Below, piece after piece: positions 46,488-61,170 of a stretch of DNA of 64,000 nt; position 1 is the stretch's first letter; each line of letters opens with the position of its first letter. The position numbers and the translations under genes were made by a program. The notes under the pieces were generated by a model. It searched no databases. It was not told where the DNA came from and was given only the letters and a program-made list of their open reading frames with translations. The DNA lies in assembly GCA_023333565.1 (NCBI GenBank), contig JAJKFH010000238.1, positions 1-64,000 of the forward strand. The letters run 5' to 3'. The DNA is from Puffinus mauretanicus. Taxonomy: Eukaryota > Chordata > Aves > Procellariiformes > Procellariidae.

Positions 46488-46960
46488 TGTATTCAGTGTT
46501 GCGCCCCTCACTACAAGAAAGACATTGAGGTGCTGGAACATGTCCAGAGAAGGGCAACAAAGCTGGTGAAGGGTCTGGAGAACAAGTCTTATGAGGAGCG
46601 GCTGAGGGAACTGGGACTGTTTAGTCTGGAGAAGAGGAGGCTCAGGGGAGACCTCATTGTGCTCTTGGTGGATGTTGGTCTCTTCTGCCAAGTAACTAGC
46701 GATAGGACGAGAGGAAACGTGCCAAGGGAGGTTTAGGCTGGACATTAGGAGAAATTTCTTTACTGAAAGAGTGGTCAGACCTTGGAACAGGCTGCCCAGG
46801 GAAGTGGTTGAGTCACCATCCCTGGAAGTATTTAAAAGACGTGTAGAAGAGGCGCTTAGAGACATGGTTTAGTGGGCATGGTGGTGTTGGATTGACGGTT
46901 GGACTTGATGATCTCAGAGGTCTTTTCCAACCTTAATGATTCTATGATTCTATGATTCTA
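46488..46960 (+). mobile_element. CR1 LINE, short 3' fragment
   Basis: It starts within the RT C-terminal region (CACTACAAGAAAGACATTG) and ends with three ATTCTATGATT-type units. It is highly similar to 20262-20749 but lacks about 33 bp at the ACTACCTGAAAGG position and about 11 bp near 46715. Both deletions are absent from the longer copy. The ORF 46530-46736 is the residual RT C-terminus. Confidence 0.93.
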
Positions 46961-49900
46961 TATCAGCAAAACATTAATCTGAAAAAAAGACAAAAGGAAA
47001 GCATGCAGGATTTATTTTGTTTTGTTTTGTTTTCCTCCATGCTCTAGATTTATGGCTTATATATAAGTACTGTAGTGCAGAGACAATGGCTTAGTGCTAT
47101 TTGCTGTGAACTGCTTGTCTCCCATTTCTCTCACATGAGAATTTCTAGCTGTTTTGAAGGACAATCATTACCTATATCTCATACATTCTTTTTTTTTTTC
47201 TTCTAAGTTCTTTAGGTATCTCAACATCTCATCAGTCACTGAAATTCTAATACATTTTTGGCAAATTTAATTTTCTGCTATCTTCTTATTCTTACCCAAA
47301 TGGTTTAACAGTTTTATCTACTTCTTAGATGCAAGCAGAAGATTATCTTATTTTGGGATACATCTGGCAAATTAGCTGCTCCATAGATAGCTAAGCCTTT
47401 ATTATCTATCACTGAGTCTGCTTTATTTGATCTTGGATATCTATGTGGACTTGTAATTGCTTGTCAGAGGCATCAATTGACTCCTGGAAACTATACTTGA
47501 ACTTGATGTATTTGTTTTTAAGCCCTTACCTGGCTGCTCCTGATATCTACCATAATTGAGCTGTGATTGAAACTCATCGTAGCTTATGTTTTCATTGCAT
47601 ACAGATAAGCTTTAGAAAGTGTGGCCAAGATGTGTTTGATTTTCAGACCATCTACTACTGTACATAAAAATTATTCCTAGAGTTTGTCTGTTCTTCTGTG
47701 AGAAGAGTATGCTTGGTACACCAAGCACTGCCAACTGGAACTGTTGTTACTTTTTGTGTACTAAGTTGGGCTAACAATATGAAACAAATATTTGTTCCCA
47801 CCACCAGTGATGTGTAATTTTTGAATTTTCATTCTTTCTTTGTTTTTCTTTTGTTTCCAGGGATTTCTGCTGCTGTTTCTTGTGCAAAAATATTGTCACT
47901 GAACATGAAGAAAAGTTTTTTATGCAGACAACTCCATAAAATCAGTAAAATAAAAGGAGTTAATGGATGCTGATTTTGCCAGGTTTATAGTTCTCAAAAT
48001 GCTTTCGTAACTAGTAAAAATATTCACTTTTTCATCCTTTTTGTGGTTAAATTAATAAAATATATCTTTATTGTTAAGAATTCTGTCTATTCCTATAGTA
48101 CAGGCTTAGCAACATGCTCAGGGTTTGTGCTCTGATGGCAGTGTTTCTGCAGAATATCCCATTACGTCCTGCCACAGTAAAATCATTTGAGGGGCACACC
48201 TGAAGATCCAATATTGTACAGGAGGAAAGAATCTGCAAATCATTCTCAGATAAGGCTCCATGCTTACTGAAAGAGGGAAGAACTAGGTGACCAGGCTAAA
48301 AGAAATGCGGATTTCTGGCTCCCTTGCCAAAATCTGGAGCTTTGCATTACAACCCCATCATTTCTGAGGAAACTTACACACTTTATAATAGATAAGTAGT
48401 AGCAAAAATGGAGGAAAGTGTTTTCCTTTACAGCATAGCTGGAATGGATTGTTGCGAATTTGCTCTTGGGAAGATCAAAAATTTTGTTCCCAGCCAGGAC
48501 ACTAATTCCGCCTACTGAAATGAATGTCCAAACCTCCCACCTCTTTTGAGGGGGAAACTCAAGGGCTATTCTATGTTTTCCTTCATATTCATAGATGGAT
48601 AAATATATACAGATACAACTGGTACAAATAATAGATTATTTTTTTTTTTTGTGAACAAGCTACTTCAACCGGTTAGAGGAAGTTGCTTTTATAGCATTAT
48701 AATCTATAGGCTGACAGTGTAGTTGACACCACAGCCACTGGAATATTACAAAGGAATACCATAGGACATTACCTACAACATGGATGTATTCCTATTATTT
48801 TATTTAACTTAAACTAAAAGTTTTGCCTCTGAATCTCAAATCCTTGCCTAAACTTAATCCTAATCCAGACCTCTTTTTTGCCTTCTGGTGAATCTTGAAT
48901 GTACTGCTTAAGTCTGCAATTTAAAAATAAAGGACATAAACTGAGATCTGAAAATTGGTTTTCCTGAAGAATAATTCCATTACTCAAGGGTAATGCTGTT
49001 GTTGCACTTCACTAAATAGCAAGTAATATTAAGGCAATTATCATTTGAACAGGTGTTTCCAGGGATAACTATTAGTGTGCCTTCTGGTATTTCAAATGTA
49101 CAACTGCATTTTAATCCAGATAAAAATCCTATCTGCTAATACATTTGTAAATAATGTTTACAAGATTTTTCCATGTATGTTTCCAAATATACTCAAATCT
49201 TTCAATCAAAAGCAATAGGATTTTATGGGATACTTTGCATGCATACATGAGGGAGATGGCATTTCAAAACTGTTCTGAGAATTACAGGTTCCTGCAGTTA
49301 CGAAGCATACAAGGTATCATAACTTTTCTCCATAATTTTAATTGGAAGACTGTGATGTACAATTTCCTTTTTCGAGGCCCTTGGTTAGGAAATGCACTGT
49401 GCAGTACCTCTTAGGCAATCAAGGATTTAATGCATACCTTAGTGCCTCAGCAACTTTAATAATGTTTGGTGAATGTTTGGTGATGCAGTGCATCTAATAT
49501 TCAGTGAAATAGAAAGAAGCTGCCCAGTCTAATAAATGTGCAGGCAGGCTTTTTTTTTTTTTTTTTTTTTTCCCCCCCTCACTTTGGGCTGAAACAGAGT
49601 GAATTGGAATGATTATTTTAATTATAGCCAGGCTAGTACGATGACAGCTAAAGAACCTGAAAAAACGGCTGAAGTAGAAAATATCTTTAGGGAACTATTT
49701 CCATCTTTGATGTATGTATCTTGAGAATTTCAGAGAAGAAAAAATCTAAAGCATTTTGTTGAAATAAAAGTGTTATATTGAACCCTTAAACCACTACTGT
49801 GAACTGCATTGACAATAACAATCTAGATGTATTTCTCTATATAAGTAAACTATTTGTACTTTTTAGTTTGCTTCCCATCCACACTATATTCAATCCTATT

Positions 49901-52900
49901 ATACACATCCTTCTTTCTGACACACCACTTATAATATACCTGACTTCCTAAAAGATGCATCTATGAGTGTTGCCATCTATTCTCTAAGCAGTTATAGATA
50001 TTTTTACCGTAAGAATCTATTTGTAACTTTTTTCCTCATAGCAGGCGAAATGCATATAAAGGTTAACTTGTTATAGAGTAAATGAATGCTGTTAACAGCT
50101 TATAAAAATACCTTACATGAGCAAATATGTTTATTGCAAAGTTATTTCTTAGCAGAAATTTAAAGAAATTATGTTTTAGGTATAACAGGACTAGGTTTTA
50201 GGTTTTTTTGAAATAAATCTAAAGTTACAACAGATCAATCAATTATATTGTTACTGTGAATTCCACCTCATCTAAAAGAAATGCTACTTATAAAGATCAG
50301 GTATCTGTGCTGTATTTTCTGTATTTGAAAAGAAAAATTGTACCAAAAAGACCAATGACAAACAATATAATTTTTATTAGTTAGTGGAAAATTCATAACA
50401 AAATAAATTAAGCAATCTAAAAATAAATGTTTTTAAACAATTAAACATATGTGGGAAATGTAAGCCAAATAGTCTTTTTCTTAAATGTGCTCTTGTCAGT
50501 CTGTTTGCAAATTCAGAAAAAGCAATAGATCAATTCAATGAGAGGCCTTGCTCTGTACCCTGTTGTAAATTCACTTCTTGACTGTTGAGACTGATAAAGC
50601 AATGTTAATGAAAAATGAGTTATTCTATATGATTTTTTTAAAGAAGAAAGTGAAACTGAATACAATTACTGGTTAGTATTGGAATTGTGCACTATTCCTG
50701 TATAGAAAGACATAAAAAACAACTTATCCAAACAAAATTCTTAATCTAACTTCTCTTCCTAATGACAGAACAGGCAACTTACACTCTGTAAAGTTTCTCT
50801 AAGAGAGGGAAAACAAAATCAAGACTGCTGGCTCATGCAATATCCTTCTTTCAACCCTATGTAGAACTGAAAAGGCAATTAATCAGATCAAGGTCAGAGG
50901 GTCCTATGCTATATATGCAAACGGTCTTTGAAATTTAAAGTAATTGTCACACAGTCAATGTTGTCCTGGTAAATAAGTATTAAATAAATTTTTTTCTGAA
51001 TGGTAAAATATTCATGGTGTGACTGCAGTATCTTTTTTATAGCTGAATTAATTAAAGCAGGAGAGGAAGGACACATATATAATACCTAATGTGTAATTCA
51101 CTATCATATACAGAAAATTGCAAGGTGAAAAATGTATTCATCAGGGTCAGTACTTCACGCCTGTATTAACCCAACTAAGTATACAGTGCTTTAGGCATTT
51201 CTTATTCCATTGGAACAAAGACATGTTTCTTTTCATGGCTGCATTTTTTATTATGATCACAGTGTAAAAGCATAATGTTTACTTCATTTTTATCCATATC
51301 TTCAGAGTAAAAATTTTTTTGTTGTTGTTTAGAATGTTTTCTTGTAAAGTAATAATATTACTCTATCAGCACTCAGTGGGCAGACATATTTTTCAACATT
51401 CCTCTTTTAATTAACTTATCTTACAAACAAAGGCTACCAGATGAACACAATTTATCCACAGCGTGTATTTTCAGCCAGGAGGCAGATAATTATTGCTCAC
51501 TGTAGAAATAATGTTATTCTACTTGCTCATGTAAAACACACTTTAAATGTCATTTTACAGTGATAAAGATTACACAGCACAGTGCCATCTTAAGATATAC
51601 CAATTACACAGAGGAACTTCTCATTAACCTAAAGGTCAGAGGTGAGAGATGATCACCAGTTCTTGCTAATACAAACTTAAATTGGTTTAAGCTAAGTGTA
51701 ATGATCTAATAATCATGAAAACAGGGACTGTAAAAACCTAACAGCTATTGTGGTACATTTCCAAACAGAATCATGCAATCTGTAAACATAATAAGAGCAA
51801 TGTCACTTCCAGCTCCTGTTTTCTCTTGCTATTGGGTATTTCTTTTTGTATATTCCAGGAAGAATCATAACGCACAAAGTAGCTGCTCCCTGTTACAGGC
51901 TAAAATTACCTTTTTTCATAAACTAGTGGCAGCTTTGTAACATTAAAATGTATTGTTTCAATTAAAAGAAACAACCACAAAGTAATCTTTAAACATTAAG
52001 AGAAAATTGCATTTTCAAACACAAGTGCTGCAATAGTTCTAAACGTATTTACTTCATAACATTTAGCAGTTTACAGAATGCAGCATAAAAAGTAAAGAAA
52101 GACAGCAGTTTAGTCGTTTTAAACTATAAGCTAAAATATGCTGTGCTTGAAGTTCTGAATATCCCTTTCAGTGCAACGCAGATAATTAGATTTCTTAAAT
52201 CACTAGCTGATTTCTCTCTTTTTCTCTCTTTTTTTTTTTCTTCCATAAATACGTAGCTTTCATAGAGTTCCTGCTTATTTCCAATCAAGGGTTTGACTGA
52301 TGGGCATACATTCATTGACAAATAGCTCAGATATCAATGGACATACTGTAAAATAAATATTGACCTATGGCAAAGGCAAAAATAATTATACTACATTGGA
52401 CAAAATTGTGTGCAAGTTTCCTTTTAACACACCAGACATCAAAGAATCAGACAAAAGCTTTTGGATCTTTGTGTATGCTCTGTAACCACTCAGAAGCCAA
52501 ATATGGGGAAGGAAGTTTCTGGGTAATATTTGTCTCTTAATATAGCTGGGGAGAAAGTGCTATGTGTTGCGCTCATTTCTGCGTAATTTAAGCAGTGCTA
52601 TAGCAGTCTTGATATTCAGAAGAGCTGAGAAAAGGCAGCAGAGCTTAGAACAAAACTGCTTTCTCAGATGATTTTATCCCATTCCAAAACTATGCCAACA
52701 AGATAACCACTGAGACACAGAAAACTGAGCGTTGGTAAAACCTGTTCTGCCAACTCTTTGCTAGTCTGGAATTCCAGGAGCTCTAGCCTTTTTCCAGCTT
52801 AAGGTACAGGCTAGTGTAGCAAAATTAAGAGGCAGCTTCCTTACGAACCCTAAGAAAAGCAATTGCTAGCAATATATTTCTCGAGCAACCATGGAATATG

Positions 52901-52926
52901 TCCACTGCAAAGCATGTTGGGCTTTA
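46961..52926. other. AT-rich intergenic stretch, no gene recognised
   Basis: Holds a poly(T) run at about 49551-49571 and many short A/T runs. A direct repeat of nuclear-receptor half-sites (AGGTCA, one base, AGGTGA) lies at 51633-51645. ORFs are short and without domains. Confidence 0.45.
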
Positions 52927-52931
52927 AGGCC

Positions 52932-53434
52932 TGTCCTGGTTTTGGCTAGGATAGAGTTAAATTTCTTCCTAGTGCCGTGTTTTGGATTTAGTATGAGAAG
53001 AACATTGATAACACACTGATGTTTTCAGTTGTTGCTAAGTACCTTGTCAAGGACAACTATCCTCTGCTACCAAGCTAGACTGGGAGGGAGCACAGCCAGG
53101 ACAGCTAGCCCAGCTGGCCAATGGGGTATTCCATACCATGTGACATCATGCTCTGTATATGAATGGTAGGCATCATCCAGGAAGTAGCGATCGCTACTTG
53201 GTTATCAGTCAGCGTGGGTGGTGAGCAATTGCATTGTGCATCACTCATTTTGTATATTCTATCATTATTATTATTTTCCCTTTTCTGTTTTATTAAACTA
53301 TCTTTATCTCAACCCATGAGTTTTTCTCACTCTTACCCTTCCGATTCTCTCCCCGTCCCCCTGGGCAGGGGGGAGGGGGGGAGTGAGCGAGCGGCTGCAC
53401 GGTTTTTGGCTGCTTGCCAGGTTAAACCACGACA
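52932..53434 (+). repeat. Solo LTR, subfamily A (503 bp)
   Basis: It runs from TGTCCTGG to CCACGACA with AGGCC on both sides (52927-52931 and 53435-53439), a perfect 5-bp duplication. It carries CCAAT (53118-53122), a CpG-decayed CRE (TGACATCA) and a TATATGA element. A ~16-bp shorter stretch near 53045 and a changed G-rich segment distinguish it from the provirus 2 LTRs. Confidence 0.94.
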
Positions 53435-53439
53435 AGGCC

Positions 53440-56400
53440 CAACACTTAAAAGGGCATTAAACAACATGCAAGGTAGACACTTACCACCTGTATTTGAGAG
53501 CAGAGTGATACCATGTAAATACCATATGCATCCTGGAGATTGTTTGCATGATCACCCTTCAACAAATGGAAATATGATGGCCCGAGCTCTGAAAGACTTC
53601 CTTCAAAAAGCAACATAAAACATTTGAGCAAAATATTCATATATAAAATGTTTGCAATGTTTCTATTGTTTCTAAGAATCATGATCTCTGACAAAAAGAA
53701 ATAGTACTACTGAGATTAAGTTGCATCTTTTCTATAAATCCTATGTATGGGCCAGAAAATTATTTCAGTGATTGGACAATGAAGTAAGGAGGCACAATCT
53801 ACTTAACAAATCCATCCAAAATGTACATATCACTGTTCCTCTCTGTGGTACAGTATCCATGTCATAGCAGATGGTACAGGAGGGACAGGAAAGCAAAGCT
53901 TGTCTCTGACTTTACCTGGCCATTTTCTACCTTCACACGTAGTGAGAAAATTTGCCCTTACCCCATAGTAAACTATTTCACTATGAATAGTTCAGGATCC
54001 TCTGATTAGCTCTGAACTGACTTACACCTAGTAAATCAGATATGCTTGGGATCATCCCCAGGGAACTAGGCCACCAGGCGTGCAATTTCTTGCATGTGTA
54101 TCAACAAACTGCTCTTCCCGCATCAGATGGCAGCCCACAAATAGGCACTGCCTTATTTCTAGGTACAGGCATAGCCTTTGTGTGCTTTGTCTCACCTTCA
54201 TAGCCAATGAGGGTGACAAATTACTTCATAACATGGATCATAATGATAAACATTTGATTTCAAAGTTTCCTGTGTTGTATTCCCAGTTAAAATACAGTAC
54301 AATGTAACTTGGTTACCTAGTTCCAGGTAAGTGAATGAGTCTCACTTGGATTCAGTCATATCATAAAATTATTTTTTGTGTTGAAGAGAAGTTTTAATTC
54401 TGATGCACTGTATGAGACCTTCCAAAACTCTTAAATAAGTTTGAAAAGGGGGAACCTGACTGTCCTTCTGTTTGCTTAGCCTTGGAGAGGCATGTTTCTA
54501 AGAGCTAAAGTTTTCCTTAATCTTCTATCCTTTATTTCCAGGGCTTCCCAGTGGGCCTTTTTTCCCATGAACGTATTTATTTGAGAATAACCCCTAAGGG
54601 GTTGAAGAAAATAATACTTTATAATAAACACAGCAAAAACATGATCTTCAAACTCACAGAAGTGATTCTGCTGATATGTGGGGCAACATCTATGCTTCAG
54701 AAGTGCTTATTCTATTTTTTTTTCCCCTGCTTCTGTAGGTATCTCTTGTTTGCAGTTATATGCATGAAAAAAAATTAGCAAGATGTATCAGTAAATGAAA
54801 ATCTGTAGTATTACATAAAGTTGCCAGGTTTATGAGCTGCAAGGGAGGATGACTAACTAATATTTCTAAGTCATACTGCCCAGGACTGCACAGATACATA
54901 TGGTTGATAGTTCTCACAAAATTTTACATCAGGACATAAGTTTTTGCACAGGCGTTTGTGCCCCATTACTTTCTAAGAAAAAAAAAAGTTCCTGTCTGAT
55001 CACAATCGGCAGACAAATCCTTTTCCCATGTCTCTGCTAGTCCTGTGTACATTACCATAATTTATGAAAACATGTTGTAGACATAGCTCACTTTCTCTGT
55101 AACTCTTAGTAAGTTTTCTACTGCACAGTTGAAGTTCTCCTGCTCTGAAGTCAAGTCATTCACGTCACAAATGGGATATTATTTTAGGATAGGATGTCCT
55201 GTCTCATTTTTAATATGCTTTGAAGTGATTACTTCCTTGGAGATATACGAAAGGAGTGTGAATAATATGAATTAGGCCACAAGGACTGAGAAGTATATGC
55301 ATTTAGAGAACATGCTCAGAGTTGGAGAGGTTTATTTTTCTTATTTGGTATAATGTTGATATGTATATGTTATAAAGTCCGTAGAAGAATTTGTTCTACT
55401 TAGCAGCAAGCCAATATTTGTATACTTGAAGTCTCAGTGTTCACAGTTTGCCCTGATTTTTCCTGGAGCCACACATTTTCCTTTTTCTTTGCAGGTTTTG
55501 ATGTCTAAAGCAGCAAGAGAATGTGTAAACTTCTGTTCTTTCATAGGTACTTTAACTTATTGGATGTCCACAATATTCAGGAAAAAAGCAAGAAGCAATG
55601 AACAAAGAAGTCTGAATTAAAACCCAGAATTTTTAGCAAGTATAAAAGTTACTACTCTGAAAGAAGAAGAAGAATAGTATTCAAAGTGAATATGAAACAA
55701 TGGCTGTGTATGCACAACTATGGGAGGATACTTTAGACTGCAAAAGTGTCACAAGTTTGAACAGGCACCAGCCTTTCTTTCCCAAAGTGTGGAATGCAAA
55801 CCTAAATGGACATGTGAAACACGTTAACGAATATTCAAACCTCTGAGCAGGTTACATCTTTGGAAAATATTTTTTTTTTTAAAGAACTGGAGAAGGTCCA
55901 AGAAAATGATTCAAGTAACCTAAAAATTGTTTGAAAAAGACACGATGAAAAAACCCTTCAATCTCTCAGCAAAGGCAACGAAGAAAAAATTTCAGGATCT
56001 TAACCTTTTGACAATGAACAAGCTTTTCACACAGGTGTGACATCCACAAGTCCAGAATTTATATAGGAAAACAGTGAAGGCCCTAAATCTGCTGCAGTGA
56101 AAAAGATTTCTGCTAATTCTGGTAGGTCAGACTCTAAATGTCTGTCTTCAAGGCCTGTGTTAACGTAACAAGTCAGAAGTGTACTCTTGAATTTTTTCTT
56201 GGATGGTTCTGGTATTCTCTTTAAAATTAAATATTCAGTAATATGAATCTTGTGTTCTTTGTAATTCATGTTAAATTTCCCTAAAAAACAGTTGTAAATC
56301 TTTCTTTAAGATTTTATTTTGTCTTTTTTATTTCAACAGGAAAAGAAAGAAACCATTTGTGCTTTGTTTTGACAAAGGCAAGACGATATATATCATTTAA

Positions 56401-59400
56401 TGCTCTGCTCTAGCACTTATCACAAATTAATGGATTTATATGTAGAATAATAATCCTCTCAGAACACATGACTTAACTGAATGGAAGATTTCTGCCTAAA
56501 TTAAGATCGTTTGTTAGAAAGTAGCTCCTGTGGATTATGAATGGAAACAATTAATGGGTAAGAGTTATTGTTTTATGTTAGGTTATTTTGACCTTTGTAA
56601 CATAAAATGTATTCTCCCTAAAAATCTACCTCTATAACATTAACAGATATCAATGCACTAAAAGGTGCATAAAAGAAAAAAGGCAAATATGAAACAAAAT
56701 CAGAATCAGAACAGCAATGAAGCTTTAAGAGATGCCTAGATGTCACGAAATCTTCCCTCAAGTATGTGTGTACATACCTTTCACTTAAACTATGCTGATA
56801 AATTTTCTAATGGAGAGCACAAATAATACACTTTCAGTATGTGTGGCTTTTCTTTTAGATGGAAGAAATCAGCAAATAAAAAGGGACAAATAGTAGTTCC
56901 GGACAAAGAGTAGTTCCACACAAAACGGAAAGTGTGGTGTTGCTTCCTGTTGGCTCACAGAAATAACCCAAAAGACAGATAGATAAGATAGCATTAAAAT
57001 TTATGTAGTTCTGCCATACTTATCATCAGTAGCTTGTCAAGTGTTTGTAGCTTAGTGACATTACCACCACACTTGGGGAAATACTCACCACACTCAGGGA
57101 ATCAGAGGTACAACTGACATTAATTGGCTTGGTGTCCAATATCTTCTGTGCGGTGAACATGGACCTAAGTCTATCTCTCTAGAGTCCCAAAGGTGTTGTA
57201 TGGAGAACATCAATTATCCAGCTCACCTACAATTGCAGCACTATGTAGTACATGTCATCAACAGTCACAATGAGGTTCCCAGAAGAATGCTGGATTTTAT
57301 CTCATGCGATGAATGACAGGGATTTGTGTTTGTTTGTTTTAAAATGTTGTATATCTATCTGAATTGCTTAAAGATCTAGTGGAATAAGAATGGTCTTTAT
57401 CAGAAAATTAGTTTATTCAGTACCTACTCTTGTTAAACTTGAGAAGTAACTTCTGCTGTTTGCAAGCCTGTTTGTATAGTGATTGTGCAATTATAAAAAT
57501 TAATTAGACTATAACAATTGCAATGTTTTCTAGTTAAGCTGTGATTATAAAATCTGGGAGAGACAAAAAGAGAAAAAATAATATTTGTTCAATATATAAA
57601 CAGGAAAAACAGAATTGTCTAAAGTAAGCATAAAACATGACAAGGTAACACCATCCAGTGGTCAGCCCCTGCAGCTCATACACACAGCATTCTTAAGGAA
57701 TCACATATGAGACTTTGCTTTTGTTGGTAGTTTTTCCTTTCTGCAGTCAAAAATACATGACAAGGATTAAAAAATATTTTTCTTTTTCCATTTTTATAAA
57801 GCACGAAGATTTTTAGTTACAGGACAGACTGACATCATTACAGCAAAACACGAAAGGAAATAGGCAGACAGACAGATAAACAGATTAGGCAGATGCTTGT
57901 AATTACTACAATGAGATGTGTTTCAGCAGTATGTGACTTATGTTATGTTTTAGCATACACTTCTCTCTTCCTTTAAATAGATTAAGTCCATCCTGTTCAA
58001 AGGGAATGGCATCCTGCAGTAAACTCCAATTTGAGTTAAAGCTGTCAGCTTGAATAGTCTTTCTCATGAAACAGCTGTTGGGAGTAAGGGTATTTGGGGT
58101 GACTATTTTTTTCCAAATAGTTAAATAATGGTACCGATCAAACAGCAGACACTTACAAGAAAGTTAAGGGCACCGTCCCTGTTCTAACCACTCTTTTCTT
58201 AACTCTCTTTGACACAAAATATGTATAGCATCTGTCCTGAGAAACTTCTTTCATAAAAGTCCAGCATATTGCAGATGTACAGTTAGATATGCATCTCTGG
58301 TATTGTCAAATAGTCTAAATGTACTAAATATTAATTCTCTGTTCTCACAAATATTAGCAAAAATCTGTCTTTCCCATTTGTCACATGGTTTATTCACAGC
58401 ATCAAGTGTTATATTATCTTACGATAGAAACATTGGTGCAGTATGTTTTTGTAAGTGGTTTTTATTTTCCTTTAACAATACAAAAATCATCTACAGTGTA
58501 TTTAAAATATATCAGTTGCTGTTTAGGACTTCTAAGCTTTAGTTTAAATATTTTCCAACAAATGTTCTTTAAGCACTGTTAGAATATAGTAACCTGGTTT
58601 TGCACCTATTTTGCAGGGTTGTCAGAAGGTGTGTTGTAATATTAACACCTTGAAGTTCAGACCTATACTGTCTGGGCTGAAGTGGAAATGGATTTCATTT
58701 TACTACATGACAAGCTACCAACACAATTGTGTCTTTTCAATATGTCACACATTTTCTCTTTCTATACCTCAGTGAATGTGAGTCTCAATACTTGAACCCA
58801 ATGTCATAGACTAGTAGTCTGGAAAAAAAAAAAAAAAAACAAACCAGGATCAAATAAAATAAAAATGGTTGAAATCACAGAAGACTATGGTAATAGCCAC
58901 ATCTACTACTAAGGGTTCCATATGCTTATGCTCAATAAGCTCTCCTAGTTCATCTGGCCAAACTTTAGTTTTAACTTCCTGTTCCTGGTACAGCTGTTGT
59001 TTATTTTTTCTTTCTATATTATGGAGAAAGATGAAAAGAAATGCTCCTTCTATCTACATTTTTTTTAGTTTCTGATGGTCAGAAGCTATCTGAAAGAAGA
59101 TACCCCTACTTAGTTACTTGATACAACATCTCACTAATTATATAAAATTTTGTTCTTTAACATATAAGAAATAAATTTAATTTTTTTTTCCATTTACCCT
59201 TAATTTTCTGCTTGTTTGTGTAATTTAATCATATTTGACAGCTCTGCAGTTCACAGATATTGTCACAGGCTTGTTAACAAACAATATTTAAAACAATATC
59301 CATCCACCAGACAAAAAAAAAATCCATCCAAATTCTGACCCTCAGACACAACACACTCAAACACATATTTATTCAGCAAAGCATTAACTTTGTCTTCATA

Positions 59401-60939
59401 AACTGCTCTGCCTTACTCAAGATGAGAAATGACTAGTCTTTTTACTTACTCAGCATGTATGTACAGATTGCATTAAGAAAAAAAAAAATTAAAAAATAAT
59501 AACAATCTATCAATTGCATAAGCAATTTTGGAGGAGTAAGAGTTTCCAGGTTTTAGCTGAGTTAATGGGAAGCAGCAAATTTTACAACGTATATGCCTCT
59601 ACTTGTCCATTATCTACTCTGATGGACTTCTAATCAAGCTTTCTTTTCTAATGTATTATTTATTTTCATGTTTTTATGGTGTCTATTAGCAGAGAAAATT
59701 GCAGGAAACCACATTCATAAAAATTCAATTATTTACACTTACCCATCCTTGTCATCTTGAAAGATAATATTTAAAGTTTAGCCATCACAAATCTAACTCC
59801 CCCACACCTGTATATTTCATCCAGTCTTTCATTTTCTGCTAGGGATATGTCCTAGGGAACTCACTGGGAAACTCATCTATAGAGAATATATCAGGACTAA
59901 CACAGACCTTTAAGTAATCAGTTTGCTGATTGTATACTCCCAAAGCTATAATTATATTTTATGTGCTTTTCACAACAAATATTTTTCTTATATTTGTGTG
60001 TTTATCTTTTGGTGAATACTCAGAAAAACAGTGGTATCTAATTTCCTTAATACTGTAGTAAATAAAGCTAAAAAACATTGTTCCCTACAGATTTCTCTTT
60101 TTTAAATTTTTTTTTTTTAATTTTAAGGTTGTTTTAGGGGTCATCAATTCTATATCCCCAATCAGGCCTATACAACTTTTTTAGCTTTCTTTCATCCAGT
60201 AACTTTTAAAAAGTTCTTTATATTCTGTATCCTTGTACATGCCACACATGCCTTTCCCTTGATATTTTTTTTTACTTTTTTAGTCATCCTGTTCAGCAGT
60301 ATTCTTTTTCTAGTTTAATTCCCCATGATGCACACATGTGCTGTGCTTTATATGTGATGCACATGTATCATATGTATGTTTTATTTTGTAAGTCATAATA
60401 TCTTTTCTGTTACTGTTCCTGATTTCACTATTCTGCATGATCATTTTTCAATAATCCCTTCAATTTCTAGAATTTTAACATTTTAACACCTGTCACCAGA
60501 TCACACCTTTTTTCCGCTATTAACTTTGCATTAACCTTGAAAATTTCTAGCATATTTTTGCTGTTGTTTTGGTTTTCTCATTATTTTTACTTCATCATGA
60601 ATGAATTCTTCTAATCAGTCATGAATTGCTGTTCATTCTCAGAGACTCCAAGAGTTAGGGCAACATTTGAAAAAGGATCATTGTATAATCTCAGGTTTTA
60701 AGCAAACATTTTCTTTCTTGGTAGGACATATTCCAAATAACTGAGCTGTCACTAAGACTTGCACAATAACTGTCATAAAAGCAGCTAGCATTTTTTTGTA
60801 GCGTGCTCTGGGGAATTAAATTTTATTTGGTCTTTCTTAGATATTTATCCTGCAAACTCTGAATACACTGTTATAAGTACACAGTACTGTTTAAAGCAGA
60901 GGAATGGTCTTAAGAACATTTTGAAGCTTAATTAATGTT
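53440..60939. other. AT-rich intergenic stretch, no gene recognised
   Basis: No recognisable gene. Notable only are short homopolymers (poly(A) about 58823-58840) and ORFs with no domain at 53821-54307, 54551-54778 and 58303-58582. Confidence 0.45.
56027..56269 (-). CDS. Unrecognised 80-codon ORF
   Basis: On the minus strand a TTTTTTAG acceptor-like sequence lies 11 bases before the ATG. The product reads MNYKEHKIHITEY and later LPELAEIFFTAADLGPS, ending VDVTPV. No family is recognised. It could be an exon, an old retrocopy, or chance. Confidence 0.15.
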   Translation of the reverse strand: MNYKEHKIHITEYLILKRIPEPSKKKFKSTLLTCYVNTGLEDRHLESDLPELAEIFFTAADLGPSLFSYINSGLVDVTPV

Positions 60940-61170
60940 TCCTCCTCGAATATTTGAAGGATATAAACACCAAAGAGAGAGAAGAGTCAATTAGTATATT
61001 GCCTAGGGTAGGTAAAGGAGTAATGAGATGGAATTAGGAAAAGAATGTTTAAGTTAAATAACAAGAAAATCTTTCTGACGCTGAGAATGACTAGCTTCTG
61101 AAATTGTTCCTTAAGGAAAAAGGCTTAGGAATTATTTCTTGAGACAATAAAAAATATGTGGGCACAGCAT
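60940..61170 (+). mobile_element. Probable decayed CR1-like 3' remnant
   Basis: ATATTTGAAGG, GGAATTAGGAAAAGAATG, AGAAAATCTTTCTGACGCTGAGAATG and a following CTGAAATTGTTCC run in the same order as the CR1 3' region (compare 8270-8370). Divergence is heavy and no terminal repeat remains. Call by resemblance. Confidence 0.45.
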
